Positions 36,804 through 46,307 are shown, numbered from the stretch's first letter. The stretch is 64,000 bases of DNA from an uncultured Flaviramulus sp. (GCA_947501105.1 CANMUP010000002.1:248001-312000), one strand, 5' to 3'. Notes: a model not told the origin generated them from the letters alone. Made by a program: numbers and translations.

Positions 36804-37055
36804 ATGAGAAAAGGTATACACCCAGAAAATTATAGATTAGTAGCATTTAAAGATATGTCTAACGACGATGTGTTTTTAACAAAATCTACTGCAGTTACTA
36901 ATGAAACTTTAGAGGTTGATGGTGTTGAATATCCGCTTGTAAAAATGGAGATTTCAAGAACATCTCACCCATATTATACTGGTAAATCTAAATTAGTAGA
37001 TACAGCTGGTCGTATTGATAAGTTTAAAACTAAATACGCTAAGTTTAAAAAATAA
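36804..37055 (+). CDS. rpmE2: 50S ribosomal protein L31, type B
   Basis: An 83-residue ribosomal protein. The start [11 protein letters not shown] and the segment [27 protein letters not shown] are standard for the longer, zinc-free type B form. No CxxC pair is present, so it does not bind zinc as type A L31 does. It is a single gene between its own promoter and a strong terminator. Confidence 0.96.
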   Translation: MRKGIHPENYRLVAFKDMSNDDVFLTKSTAVTNETLEVDGVEYPLVKMEISRTSHPYYTGKSKLVDTAGRIDKFKTKYAKFKK

Positions 37056-37073
37056 ATTTAGCATACACATATT

Positions 37074-37109
37074 AAAAAGCCTTTCAGTAATTTTGAAAGG
37101 CTTTTTTTT
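37074..37109 (+). terminator. Terminator of rpmE2
   Basis: The stem AAAAAGCCTTTCA / TGAAAGGCTTTTT is followed by a T-run and begins 18 bases after the stop codon. Confidence 0.9.
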
Positions 37110-37195
37110 GTTATCTATTTTTTGGTGTTCTCGAACACAACGATAACCTGCTATTTTACTAGGTAAAATGTGCTAAAAGTACATACGCTAATGTT

Positions 37196-37203
37196 TATAT
37201 TTG
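37196..37203 (+). promoter_or_regulatory. -7 promoter element (TATATTTG) of the GlmU-family gene
   Basis: It is an exact TAnnTTTG match 15 bases upstream of the start codon; no clear -33 partner. Confidence 0.45.
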
Positions 37204-37218
37204 GCGTTTATAATTTAA

Positions 37219-38403
37219 ATGAAGATGAATAACTACATTCTTTTTGACGGTCCATCGCGTAATAATTTATTACCGTTTACATATACAAGACCAGTTGCTG
37301 ATATAAGAGTAGGTATTTTAACCATTCGAGAAAAATGGCAAGCGTATTTAGGTTCTACTATAACTACGGTAACTGAGGATTATTTATCAGATAAATACCC
37401 TATGGTAGAGATGGCTGAAAACATTATGATCAACGCATCCTACTTGCCAACCGAAACTTTAGTAGGCATTGTTAAAAGCTTAAAGGAAAACCAAGCAATC
37501 TTTAATGGTGAAGATGTTATTGCCTTTTATGCTAAAGCCTCACAAGAAGAAGTTGATTTTGATACATATGACGCAGTAGAATTTAGTGATAATGTTATAA
37601 AAATTGAACATACATGGGATATATTTTCTAAAAATGGAGAAGCTATTCAAGAAGATTTTAATCTATTAACAAAGCATAGAGAATCTCAACCTATTCCGTC
37701 AAGTAATAATATCATTGCTCCTGAAAATATTTTTATTGATGAAGGTGCTTCTTTAGAATTTGCTACACTTAACGCAAGTAGTGGACCAATATACATTGGT
37801 AAAAATGCTGAAATTATGGAAGGTGCTCTTATTCGGGGGCCATTAGCACTTTGTGATAATGCTGGCATAAAACTGGGAGCCAAAATTTATGGACCTACTA
37901 CTATTGGGCCTTATAGTAAAGTTGGTGGAGAAGTTAAAAACTCTGTAATTTTTAAAAATTCTAATAAAGGACACGAAGGCTATTTAGGAAATGCTGTAAT
38001 AGGCGAGTGGTGTAATTTAGGAGCAGATACTAATAATTCCAATCTTAAAAATAATTATGCAGAGGTGCGTATGTGGGATTATCAAACCGAAGGTTTTGCT
38101 AAAACTGGATTACAATTTTGCGGACTTATGATGGGAGACCATAGTAAATGTGGTATAAACACCATGTTTAATACAGGAACTGTTGTGGGTGTGAGTGCTA
38201 ATATTTTTGGTAGTGGTTTTCCTAGAAACTTTATTCCTAGCTTTAGTTGGGGTGGAAATGCAGGTTTTACTACTTATTTGACAAAAAAAGCATTTGAAGT
38301 TGCTAAAGTAGTTATGTCTAGAAGAGATTTAGAATTTACAGAGCAAGATAAAGCGATATTTGAGCATGTGTTTGAAGAAACAAAAAAATATAGAAGAAAT
38401 TAA
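37219..38403 (+). CDS. GlmU-family sugar nucleotidyltransferase/acyltransferase-like protein
   Basis: A 394-residue protein of the Bacteroidota GlmU-like group. The N-terminal part starts NYILFDGPSRNNLLPFTYTRP and resembles a reduced nucleotidyltransferase domain. The C-terminal half (about 180-370) is a left-handed parallel beta helix of hexapeptide repeats: IYIGKNAEIMEGALIRGP, KIYGPTTIGPYSKVGG and AVIGEWCNLGADTNNSN. The family is thought to make UDP-GlcNAc from glucosamine-1-phosphate. The signature pyrophosphorylase motif GTxxAm...P(K/R)x(L/M) is not obvious, so only one of the two activities may remain. ATG codons at 37219 and 37225 are both possible starts. Confidence 0.82.
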   Translation: MKMNNYILFDGPSRNNLLPFTYTRPVADIRVGILTIREKWQAYLGSTITTVTEDYLSDKYPMVEMAENIMINASYLPTETLVGIVKSLKENQAIFNGEDVIAFYAKASQEEVDFDTYDAVEFSDNVIKIEHTWDIFSKNGEAIQEDFNLLTKHRESQPIPSSNNIIAPENIFIDEGASLEFATLNASSGPIYIGKNAEIMEGALIRGPLALCDNAGIKLGAKIYGPTTIGPYSKVGGEVKNSVIFKNSNKGHEGYLGNAVIGEWCNLGADTNNSNLKNNYAEVRMWDYQTEGFAKTGLQFCGLMMGDHSKCGINTMFNTGTVVGVSANIFGSGFPRNFIPSFSWGGNAGFTTYLTKKAFEVAKVVMSRRDLEFTEQDKAIFEHVFEETKKYRRN

Positions 38404-38490
38404 TTTAGGATTAAATTGAAGTAGTGACTAACTCTCAATAGGTTTAAATTCAAAGTATTATATTTGTTTTTAAACCTTTTCTTTTTTCTA

Positions 38491-39408
38491 TTGAAGTTTT
38501 TCTGTGGTATATTATTTCTTGTTGGAATCGTTGGCTTTACTCAAAATGAAGATTACAGTATAACCAATTTAAATATAAATACTGATCATCCACATTTTGG
38601 TTTGATGTATACTGCTAACAATAAAATTATTTTCACATCATATCTATTAACTAAAAAGGGTAAAGTAAAAAAAAGTGCTGGAAACCCAGTCTTAGCTATC
38701 TTTAAAGGAGAATTGTCAAATAATGGGCAAATAAGTAATGCCAAACCTATCAGTATAGACCCTAAATACGGGATTTCTCATATTACAAGCGCAAGCATAT
38801 CTCCAAATGGGAAACAACTTTATTTAACTACAAATTATAGCAATAAAGATAGACCAAATGGTAATTTTAAGCCCACCAATTTTCATATTAAAGTTGGCGA
38901 ATATAAAGCTGATTTAGGGTGGACAAATTTTAAGGTACTACCATTTTGCAAACCGAAATTCTCGTACGCGCATCCATGTTTAAGTAAAGATGGCAAAACA
39001 CTTTATTTTATTGCAAATATTCGAGGAGGAAAAGAAACCACTAAAGGAGGATCGGATATTTTTAAAGTTAAAATTTTAGAAAACGGTAAATATAGCGAAC
39101 CCAAAAATTTAGGCAGTAAAGTAAACTCGTATAGTAGAGAGATGTTCCCGTTTATAGGATCTGATAATACTTTGTATTTTGCTTCAAACCGGCCAAGCGG
39201 TTATGGTGGATTTGATATTTATAAAAGTAAGATGAATGAAGATGGAATTTTTTTAAAAGCCCAAAAAATGCCAAAACCTATTAATAGTAATAAAGATGAT
39301 TTTTCTTTTATTATTGATGAACAAAACGAAACAGGCTATTTTTCATCTAAGCGAATAAAAGGAAAAGGTGATGATGATGTTTATTTTTTTTATAAAAAAA
39401 CTAATTAG
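38491..39408 (+). CDS. Exported PD40/WD40-like beta-propeller protein
   Basis: A 305-residue protein. No ATG is available, and the TTG at 38491 gives MKFFCGILFLVGIVGFTQ, a normal signal peptide. It is preferred over the TTG at 38464. The body has PD40 propeller repeats: ISPNGKQLYLTTN, LSKDGKTLYFIAN, GSDNTLYFASNRPSGYGGFDIYKS and the final ETGYFSSKR. These repeats are known from OmpA-linked type IX secretion proteins such as PorE, but no OmpA peptidoglycan-binding domain follows here. The stop overlaps the next gene closely, so the two are probably translated together. Ligand unknown. Confidence 0.7.
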   Translation: MKFFCGILFLVGIVGFTQNEDYSITNLNINTDHPHFGLMYTANNKIIFTSYLLTKKGKVKKSAGNPVLAIFKGELSNNGQISNAKPISIDPKYGISHITSASISPNGKQLYLTTNYSNKDRPNGNFKPTNFHIKVGEYKADLGWTNFKVLPFCKPKFSYAHPCLSKDGKTLYFIANIRGGKETTKGGSDIFKVKILENGKYSEPKNLGSKVNSYSREMFPFIGSDNTLYFASNRPSGYGGFDIYKSKMNEDGIFLKAQKMPKPINSNKDDFSFIIDEQNETGYFSSKRIKGKGDDDVYFFYKKTN

Positions 39409-39410
39409 TG

Positions 39411-39752
39411 ATGTTAAGTATTATATTAATATATTTTATAGGAAAATATTTTCACCAACTAGCTTCTAAATATTTACAAAATAAATGGCTGTATGCAATT
39501 TTAGGTGTTCTTTCATATTATATAGGTTCTATTGTTATTGGAGGTTTAATTGTAGGGCTATTTATGGAATTTTTAATGAATTCTAGTATTGATAATTATT
39601 CAAATAGAAGTTTTGGATTAATGCTTATGCCTTTTGGAATAGGCAGTGCATGTCTTTTTCATTATTTATTAGAAAGGAAATGGAAAAAATCTGTTGTTTT
39701 AATTAAAGATGAAATAGATGATATTGGTAAGAATGAAGCCGTAGATAATTAA
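39411..39752 (+). CDS. Small multi-pass membrane protein
   Basis: A 113-residue protein with three hydrophobic segments (about 1-18, 26-53 and 68-86) and a charged C-terminus (KDEIDDIGKNEAVDN). The ATG at 39411 is chosen; a GTG at 39408 that overlaps the upstream TAG is the alternative. The family was not recognised. It overlaps the convergent oligopeptide-binding gene by 4 bases at its end. Confidence 0.6.
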   Translation: MLSIILIYFIGKYFHQLASKYLQNKWLYAILGVLSYYIGSIVIGGLIVGLFMEFLMNSSIDNYSNRSFGLMLMPFGIGSACLFHYLLERKWKKSVVLIKDEIDDIGKNEAVDN

Positions 39753-41374
39753 TCTTTCCTAACACGCCTCAAATCCAATAAATTAATAGGATTAATGCCT
39801 AAACCTTTTACATTTTTTCTTGTAAAACGTATCACTTCATCATAAAATAACGGCACCATTATAGCATTATCCATAGCTAATGAATCAATAGTCGTATATA
39901 AATTTTTGCGTTCATCTATATTAGTTATTGTAAAGGCTTTGTTATATAAACTATCTACTGTTTTGTTTTTAAAATGAAAATAATTAGAACCATTAGGTGC
40001 AAAATTCTTGCTGTAAAAAATTGATAAATAATTTTCGGCATCTAAATAATCTGCAACCCATGAGCTTCTAAACATATCTACTTTACCGTTAGATCGTGCA
40101 CTTCTTAAAGTGGCTTCAGGCATCACATCTACATTAATTTTTAATCCAGTTTTTTCAAGTTCACGTTGTATAAATTCACAAAAACTTAAATAATTACTTG
40201 TAGTTACTAAATTAATTTCCGGATTAATAATCCCGCTTTCTTGTTTAAATTGTTCGACTAATTGTTTGGCTTTTTTAGGCTGATATGTATACCCAATAGA
40301 TTTATTATAACCAGGCAAGCCAATAGGAATAAATCCACCTTCAGCTGCATTTCCAACATTATTATTTAAATAAAGCATCATTTTTTTTCTATCAAAACCA
40401 TAGTTTATAGCTTTTCGTATAAGTTTTGATTGTATTTCTGGGGTATCTGAATCTAAGTAAAATCCTAAATACTCAGTGTTTAAATATGGACCACGAATCA
40501 TATTAACGGTCTCAAAATATTTTTCCCGAAGCTTACCATTACTAGTTAATAATTCGTCTTTATATGAGATATCTAAGCCAGAGACGTAATCAATATTTCC
40601 TTGAGCAAATTGCAAAAACTCACTTTGCTTATCTGGTAAAAAAGTTAATGAAATGGCTTCTAAATAAGGTAATTTGTTCCCGTTCTCATCTTGTTCAAAG
40701 TAGTTTTCGTTTTTTCTAAGTACAAGTTTGATGTTTTCTTTCCAATGCTTAAATTTAAAAGGACCAGTGCCAATGGGATTCGATCTAAAATCTGTTCCAT
40801 AATGTTCTGCAATTTCTTTTGGAACAACAGAACAATATTTCATGGTAAGTAAGCCAACAAAAGCTGGAAATGGTTGTTTTAATGTAATGTTAAAAAGCGT
40901 ATCATTTAGAGCTTTAAAATCATCCACCTTATTTAAAACCCAACTCCCAGGTGCGGCAATTTTTTCATCTCTTAAACGATTAAAACTGTACTCAAAATCT
41001 TTTGCGACTACATGTCTTGTCGAGTCTTTGCCAAATAATTCATGCTTATGAAAATAAACATCATTACGTAAAGAAAATGTATAATTAATTCCATCTTCAG
41101 AAATAACCCATGCTTTGGCAATACTTGGTAAAATATTTAAATCACTATCTAATTGCACTAGGCCGTTAAATAGCTGGTTATTAATTGAATTGTCTTGAAT
41201 TGTTCTTGAAAATGCCGGATCTAAAGTGTTTACATTGCCATATTCATTATAGCGAAAAACCAAATGATCTTTATTGGAGTTTGAATCATTTCCGCAAGAA
41301 ACCAAAATGAGGAAGGCACAACTAATTAGTAAATAAGCTAATAATTGTATATTCTTGTTTTTAATTAAATTCAT
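39749..41374 (-). CDS. Oligopeptide-type ABC substrate-binding lipoprotein (SBP family 5)
   Basis: A 541-residue solute-binding protein. Its lipobox LVSCG places the Cys at 27. The family 5 pattern is clear: YNEYGNVNTLDPAFSRT near the start, then LAKAW-type SIAKAWVISEDGINYTFSLR, then DVYFH and NPIGTGPFKFKHW. It binds peptides or similar solutes outside the inner membrane. Matching DppB/DppC permeases are not next to it. Instead it is preceded on the same strand, with gaps of 24 and 12 bases, by a large unrecognised membrane protein and an ABC ATPase. Confidence 0.88.
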   Translation of the reverse strand: MNLIKNKNIQLLAYLLISCAFLILVSCGNDSNSNKDHLVFRYNEYGNVNTLDPAFSRTIQDNSINNQLFNGLVQLDSDLNILPSIAKAWVISEDGINYTFSLRNDVYFHKHELFGKDSTRHVVAKDFEYSFNRLRDEKIAAPGSWVLNKVDDFKALNDTLFNITLKQPFPAFVGLLTMKYCSVVPKEIAEHYGTDFRSNPIGTGPFKFKHWKENIKLVLRKNENYFEQDENGNKLPYLEAISLTFLPDKQSEFLQFAQGNIDYVSGLDISYKDELLTSNGKLREKYFETVNMIRGPYLNTEYLGFYLDSDTPEIQSKLIRKAINYGFDRKKMMLYLNNNVGNAAEGGFIPIGLPGYNKSIGYTYQPKKAKQLVEQFKQESGIINPEINLVTTSNYLSFCEFIQRELEKTGLKINVDVMPEATLRSARSNGKVDMFRSSWVADYLDAENYLSIFYSKNFAPNGSNYFHFKNKTVDSLYNKAFTITNIDERKNLYTTIDSLAMDNAIMVPLFYDEVIRFTRKNVKGLGINPINLLDLRRVRKD

Positions 41375-41398
41375 GTTTTGAGTCTTTAATCTTATATA

Positions 41399-43159
41399 TT
41401 AACCCTCAGGTAAAGCTTTCCATTTTTTTATGGTATTAGAGTACAAGAAAATAAATAATAAGTTTATTGCAAATAAAATATAGCTCCAATATATTCCTAA
41501 ACTACTAATTAGTGTTGGGCATTCTTTATAGCTATTTTCAAAATAGCGGATACCTCTGCAATAGTCATCTTGATGCATGGATATAATTCCGATTATTAAA
41601 AAGACTAATGAAATGAAACTTAAAACAGAAATATTTAAACAAACGGCAACAATTACTTTCTTTAGTTTTTTTGAAAAAAATAATGGAATTAAAAATACGA
41701 TGATGCCAATGAAGAGTGTAAGGTATGAAATAAAATATTTCGAGGTATCATTGTTATACCTTGTAGTATAATCAAATATAGCGGCTAGAAGTCCTATAAA
41801 AATAGACAATACGCCAATACTAATTATGGTAAATATAAAAGGCTTCACCCCAGTTATTCTAAACACAAAAATTATTGCAGACAAAAAGTAAGAAAGCCAA
41901 ATAAAGAAATGTATGCTTTCCGAAATAAGGTTGTCACTTTTTATATCTTCAATGTTTCTGAAAACATTAAGTAAGGCTTCAGTATCAATATAGTATTCTG
42001 TTACATGGTCTTCATAAAAATCATCAAAAGTGGTTTTCACTTCTCTAAATTCAAATTGATAGCTTTCTTTTGGTTCATTTTTTATAAGAGAATTAACTTT
42101 GAAATCTTTTGGGTTATATACCAAATTAAACCATTTGTCAGCTGTTATATTATTTTTAATCTTATAATTTTCGGCAATTGCTAGAAAGGTTTCTAATAGC
42201 TGCTTTATTTCTTTTGGATTATTTCTATTTAAAAGTTCGTAATTAAGCTTATTCCTAATTTCATTTTCTTTGGAGAAATAGGCAACATTATATTCATACT
42301 CATCAATTAAAGTATAATTTGTTTTTATGTTTGAAATGTTTGCCAACTCTTTTTTTGGTGAAAAAAAAATGCTTGAATAATTATAATAGCTTGGATAAGC
42401 TGATTTGGCAATAGTTTTAATGTTATAAATGGAATCCTTATAGTAATAGGTGCTGAGGGTGTCTTTTGTGGTGTAGAATAAGAATCCAGAGTAATCTGAA
42501 TCTTGATATCCTTGATTTAATGAACCTTCTTTTGTTTTAAGAGTGTAGAATGCGTAATTGTGATTTAAAAAAGTTAGATGGCTACTAATGCTGTCATTTT
42601 TATTTTCTTCTAATTCTTCATAAGATTCACAATATAATTGGTTAAACGGACTTGGGTATCTACGTTGGTTGATAGTATAATCTCGTAAGTTTTTCGAAAA
42701 AAATAAAGCTGTATTGTTAGCTGCTTTTACTTCTTTATCAAATCTTTCATTTTTGTAAGTAGAGTATGTGTATGCTTTTACACCACTATTAAAGGAAATA
42801 AAAAAGCTAACAGAGAAAAATATAATAATAAGATAACAAACAAATTGTTTGAATAGCTTGAGTTTAGACGAGGGGTAAAAGCTTTTAAAAGCATTGTTTT
42901 TAAACATAAATATTAGCCAAAAAACAATAATTAAAACAGATAATATAATGCTTATAAAAACGGTTCCGCTTTCAAAAAATATTGTTTTTGCTCCATATTC
43001 ATGTAGCATTTCGGGATTTGTTAAAGCTGTATATCCAAAAGCAAAAAAGAGGATATGAATAAAAAATACTGTTATTAAAACCCAAACTATTTTTGTGTTC
43101 CAAATTATAGGATGATTTTCAAGCAAATATTGATTGGTTTTATATATGAATTTTTTCAT
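41399..43159 (-). CDS. Large membrane protein of unknown family, partner of an ABC ATPase
   Basis: A 586-residue protein with three N-terminal membrane segments (about 27-48, 66-86 and 107-127). A soluble region of about 280 residues (130-410) follows, rich in Tyr, Asn and Lys. At least five more membrane segments lie between about 415 and 580. This looks like an ABC-2-type or FtsX-like permease with a big extracytoplasmic loop, but no family motif was recognised. Two cysteines near 540-555 (DYCRGIRYF...YKECPTL) could pair. It starts 12 bases after the ABC ATPase gene and ends 24 bases before the solute-binding lipoprotein. The transporter role is inferred from context only. Confidence 0.6.
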   Translation of the reverse strand: MKKFIYKTNQYLLENHPIIWNTKIVWVLITVFFIHILFFAFGYTALTNPEMLHEYGAKTIFFESGTVFISIILSVLIIVFWLIFMFKNNAFKSFYPSSKLKLFKQFVCYLIIIFFSVSFFISFNSGVKAYTYSTYKNERFDKEVKAANNTALFFSKNLRDYTINQRRYPSPFNQLYCESYEELEENKNDSISSHLTFLNHNYAFYTLKTKEGSLNQGYQDSDYSGFLFYTTKDTLSTYYYKDSIYNIKTIAKSAYPSYYNYSSIFFSPKKELANISNIKTNYTLIDEYEYNVAYFSKENEIRNKLNYELLNRNNPKEIKQLLETFLAIAENYKIKNNITADKWFNLVYNPKDFKVNSLIKNEPKESYQFEFREVKTTFDDFYEDHVTEYYIDTEALLNVFRNIEDIKSDNLISESIHFFIWLSYFLSAIIFVFRITGVKPFIFTIISIGVLSIFIGLLAAIFDYTTRYNNDTSKYFISYLTLFIGIIVFLIPLFFSKKLKKVIVAVCLNISVLSFISLVFLIIGIISMHQDDYCRGIRYFENSYKECPTLISSLGIYWSYILFAINLLFIFLYSNTIKKWKALPEG

Positions 43160-43171
43160 TTGAAGGAAGGT

Positions 43172-44323
43172 TTAAAAGACAAAGAAACGGCGTGTAGATT
43201 TTGTAATGTTGCGGATATAAGTAACATCTAATTTATGTTTTCCTAGGGCTTCTAAAACCTGTGGGAAAGATGTATTCAAATTAAAATAAGCAATAAATAT
43301 TCCACCGTTAAAAATTAGTTTGTCCAGATTTAAATCGTTAAAAGTTTGTTTTAAGGCTTCCCTTTCGCATTTACAATCAATTTCAACTATTAAATGATTG
43401 TTAATTTGAGTATTGGTTTCTTTATTCTCAGTATATTTTCCATCTTTAAGATATATCACTTTGTCTGATACTTTTTCAACTTCATAAAGTTGTTGAGAAC
43501 TTAAAATAAGTGCAATAGGATTATTAATAGAATTACACATCGATTTTAAATCTTCTAAAATAACTTGTTGAGCAAGTACATCTAAATTTGCTAGAGGTTC
43601 ATCCAAAAGTAAAAGTTCGGGTTGCCTTAAAAGTGTTCTTGCTAATTCAAATCGCATTTTATACCCCGAAGACAATTCACTCCACTTCAAATGTTTATAG
43701 TTCCATAAACCAAAACGAGCAATCATCATTAAAACCCTAGTTTCATTTTCTTCAGGTGACACGCCGTAACTCGATAAAACAAGTTTTAGGTTATCTTTTA
43801 AACTACCATACCATTTTTTTGTTCGTTGCGGAATGTACACTAGCTTGCTTCTTAAATCATAATCATCACCTTTTGGTTTATCAAGATTGTATTCTAATGT
43901 GCCTTGATTATACTTTAACTCTTTGGCTAATACTCTTAGCAGAGTAGTTTTACCATTTCCATTTTCACCCACTAAACCATAAACTTCTCCTTTATGTATT
44001 TTAATAGAAATTGGACCAAGTGTAAAACGGTTATATCCGTAACTTTTTATAATTCCGTTACCAATTAGAACAGGTTTATTATGGTCGTATTCTGCTATTG
44101 GGGTTTTAGAAATCTTGTTTAAAAGGGCAAAGCTTTTTTCTGTAAGTTCATTTTCATTATCTGGGTGTTTTTCTTTCCAATCTGTTAACTCAATAACTTC
44201 ATTATAAATGTCTAAGTTTTGAGTATCTATGGCGCAGTCCATAAGCTTTCGAAAACCTAAAACAGTATCTCTGTTTTCAAAAAAAGTAACAACTTGTTTA
44301 ATTCTAGCTTTAGCTTTTGTCAT
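43172..44323 (-). CDS. ABC transporter ATP-binding protein with N-terminal helical extension
   Basis: A 383-residue ATPase. The first 85 residues are helical and charged (RIKQVVTFFENRDTVLGFRK) and are not part of the ordinary ABC fold. The ATPase domain has Walker A GENGNGKTT at 119-127, signature LSSGYKMR near 217, Walker B LLLLDEPLANLD and the switch region ALILSSQQ. The histidine usual in the switch is replaced by Gln there. The C-terminal 90 residues form a beta-alpha domain as in ABC-2 exporter ATPases. It is the first gene of a three-gene run with a large membrane protein and a peptide-binding lipoprotein. Substrate and direction of transport are unknown. Confidence 0.8.
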   Translation of the reverse strand: MTKAKARIKQVVTFFENRDTVLGFRKLMDCAIDTQNLDIYNEVIELTDWKEKHPDNENELTEKSFALLNKISKTPIAEYDHNKPVLIGNGIIKSYGYNRFTLGPISIKIHKGEVYGLVGENGNGKTTLLRVLAKELKYNQGTLEYNLDKPKGDDYDLRSKLVYIPQRTKKWYGSLKDNLKLVLSSYGVSPEENETRVLMMIARFGLWNYKHLKWSELSSGYKMRFELARTLLRQPELLLLDEPLANLDVLAQQVILEDLKSMCNSINNPIALILSSQQLYEVEKVSDKVIYLKDGKYTENKETNTQINNHLIVEIDCKCEREALKQTFNDLNLDKLIFNGGIFIAYFNLNTSFPQVLEALGKHKLDVTYIRNITKSTRRFFVF

Positions 44324-44387
44324 TAATTTTAAGCTTTAAGATTATGTAATTTAACTTCACTATAGTATAATAATTGTAACAATTATG

Positions 44388-44395
44388 TAAATTTG
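44388..44395 (+). promoter_or_regulatory. -7 promoter element (TAAATTTG) of mtaB
   Basis: It is an exact TAnnTTTG match 69 bases upstream of the chosen start codon. Confidence 0.45.
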
Positions 44396-44464
44396 CACGC
44401 TTTTAAGTTAGAAAACAAGTAAATACAGATACTTTTCTTACTTAAATTAATGGAGTGTTTTTAT

Positions 44465-45793
44465 ATGAAAAAAAAGGTAGCGTTTTATACTTTAGGTTGT
44501 AAACTTAATTTTTCTGAAACATCAACTATTGCAAGAGACTTTAATAATGAAGGTTTTGATCGTGTTGATTTTTCTGAAAAAGCAGATATATATGTTATTA
44601 ATACCTGTTCGATTACCGAAAATGCAGACAAACGATTTAAAACTATTGTAAAGCAAGCGCAAAAATCAAACCCTAATGCTTTTGTTGCTGCTGTTGGTTG
44701 TTATGCACAACTAAAACCACAAGAGCTGGCTGACGTTAATGGTGTAGATTTGGTGCTTGGTGCTACAGAAAAGTTTAAAATTACCGATTATATAAATGAT
44801 CTTTCTAAAAACGATTTTGGCGAAGTGCACTCTTGTGAAATTAAAGATGCCGATTTTTATGTTGGAAGTTACTCAATAGGGGATAGAACACGAGCTTTTT
44901 TAAAAGTGCAAGATGGCTGTGATTATAAATGCACCTATTGCACTATTCCTTTAGCACGAGGTATTTCGCGTAGTGACACCATGGAAAGCGTACTTAAAAA
45001 CGCTAAAGAAATATCGAAACAAAACATAAAAGAAATTGTTTTAACCGGTGTTAATATTGGCGATTACGGGAAAGGTGAATTTGGTAACAAAAAACACGAA
45101 CATACATTTTTAGATTTAGTTACTGAATTAGATAAAGTTGAAGGGATTGAGCGTTTACGTATTTCTTCAATAGAACCTAATCTATTAAAAAATGAAACTA
45201 TAGATTTGGTTTCAAAATCCAGAGCTTTTGTACCACACTTTCATATTCCGCTACAATCGGGAAGTAATAATATTCTAAAAAAAATGAAACGTCGGTATAT
45301 GCGTGAGTTATATGTTGATCGAGTTTCTAAAATAAAAGAAGTTATGCCTCATGCCTGTATTGGTGTTGATGTAATTGTTGGTTTTCCAGGTGAAACTGAA
45401 GAACATTTTTTAGAAACCTATAATTTTCTAACTGAGTTAGATATTTCATATTTACACGTATTTACATACTCAGAACGCGATAACACAGAAGCTGCAGATA
45501 TGGAAAATGTGGTGCCAATGAATGTGAGGAGTAAGCGTAGTAAAATGTTAAGAGGTTTATCGGTTAAAAAGCGTCGTGCTTTTTATGAAAGTCAGATTGG
45601 GAGTAGCAGAAAGGTGCTATTTGAAAGTGAAAATAAAGATGGCTATATTAATGGATTTACTGAAAATTACGTAAAAGTAAAAACGCCTTGGAATCCAGAG
45701 TTAATTAACACATTACATGATGTTGAATTGACTAAAATTGATGATGATGGCTTGGTACGATTAGAGTTTACTAATACTTTAGTAACTAATTAA
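44465..45793 (+). CDS. mtaB: tRNA t6A37 methylthiotransferase (radical SAM)
   Basis: A 442-residue enzyme that adds a methylthio group to t6A at tRNA position 37. The start at 44465 (MKKKVAFYTLGCKLN) is the standard family N-terminus. Three cysteines of the N-terminal cluster are C12 in LGC, then INTCSITE and AVGCYAQ. The radical SAM cluster motif CDYKCTYC is in the middle. A C-terminal TRAM domain begins near 375. LGCKLN (rather than LGCxKN of MiaB/RimO) marks the MtaB subgroup. Confidence 0.95.
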   Translation: MKKKVAFYTLGCKLNFSETSTIARDFNNEGFDRVDFSEKADIYVINTCSITENADKRFKTIVKQAQKSNPNAFVAAVGCYAQLKPQELADVNGVDLVLGATEKFKITDYINDLSKNDFGEVHSCEIKDADFYVGSYSIGDRTRAFLKVQDGCDYKCTYCTIPLARGISRSDTMESVLKNAKEISKQNIKEIVLTGVNIGDYGKGEFGNKKHEHTFLDLVTELDKVEGIERLRISSIEPNLLKNETIDLVSKSRAFVPHFHIPLQSGSNNILKKMKRRYMRELYVDRVSKIKEVMPHACIGVDVIVGFPGETEEHFLETYNFLTELDISYLHVFTYSERDNTEAADMENVVPMNVRSKRSKMLRGLSVKKRRAFYESQIGSSRKVLFESENKDGYINGFTENYVKVKTPWNPELINTLHDVELTKIDDDGLVRLEFTNTLVTN

Positions 45794-45817
45794 ATAATAT
45801 TTAAAACTTTGTTGTTT

Positions 45818-45849
45818 GACGGTTTTTTAAGGTTTAAGACGGTTTTTTA
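45818..45849. repeat. Direct repeat of GACGGTTTTTTA upstream of a lipoprotein gene
   Basis: Two identical 12-base units (45818-45829 and 45838-45849) are spaced 20 bases start to start, about two helical turns. They lie upstream of the promoter of the next gene and could bind a regulator side by side. Confidence 0.5.
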
Positions 45850-45860
45850 TTAACAGTCTG

Positions 45861-45886
45861 TTATACCGTGATATATTTGGGTATAA
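45861..45886 (+). promoter_or_regulatory. Promoter -7 element inside an inverted repeat (possible operator)
   Basis: TATATTTG (45872-45879) matches the -7 consensus. It is enclosed by a perfect inverted repeat, TTATACC (45861-45867) and GGTATAA (45880-45886). A repressor bound here would block the promoter. The start codon is 14 bases downstream. Confidence 0.5.
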
Positions 45887-45899
45887 ATGTGCCCCAAAC

Positions 45900-46280
45900 A
45901 TGAAAAACCTATATACTTTTTTTGCTATTCTAATAATAATTTCTGCAACTACATCTTGTTCTAAAGATGATATTGATCAAAACAATAATTTACTTGGTGT
46001 TTGGGAAAGAAATGATTTTAGTGACAATTCTGGATATAAATTAGTTTTTGGTTCCGATAATACAGGCTTGGAAATTTATGTAACTGAATCTTCTTCTGGC
46101 GAAATTACATCAAGTGCTTCTCCTTTTAAATGGGAAGTAATCGATAATATGGTAACAGTTATAGCAAACGATACATCTCAAGAAATTTATAAAATAAACT
46201 CTGAAGGAAAACTTGTTTTAAGTACTGCTGAAAATTCATCTTTTAACAAAGTGTCAGATGATTATTCTCAATACTATTAG
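45900..46280 (+). CDS. Small lipocalin-like lipoprotein
   Basis: A 126-residue lipoprotein (lipobox TTSC, Cys20). The mature domain starts LLGVWERNDF, then YKLVFGSDNTG and FKWEVIDNMVTVI, the pattern of the lipocalin-like or DUF5004-type domains common in Bacteroidota lipoproteins. No ligand can be proposed. It has an unusual promoter region with a direct repeat and an inverted repeat, and its own terminator, so it is probably regulated as a single gene. Confidence 0.7.
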   Translation: MKNLYTFFAILIIISATTSCSKDDIDQNNNLLGVWERNDFSDNSGYKLVFGSDNTGLEIYVTESSSGEITSSASPFKWEVIDNMVTVIANDTSQEIYKINSEGKLVLSTAENSSFNKVSDDYSQYY

Positions 46281-46307
46281 CAAAATATAAAAGCATCTTT
46301 TGTAAAT

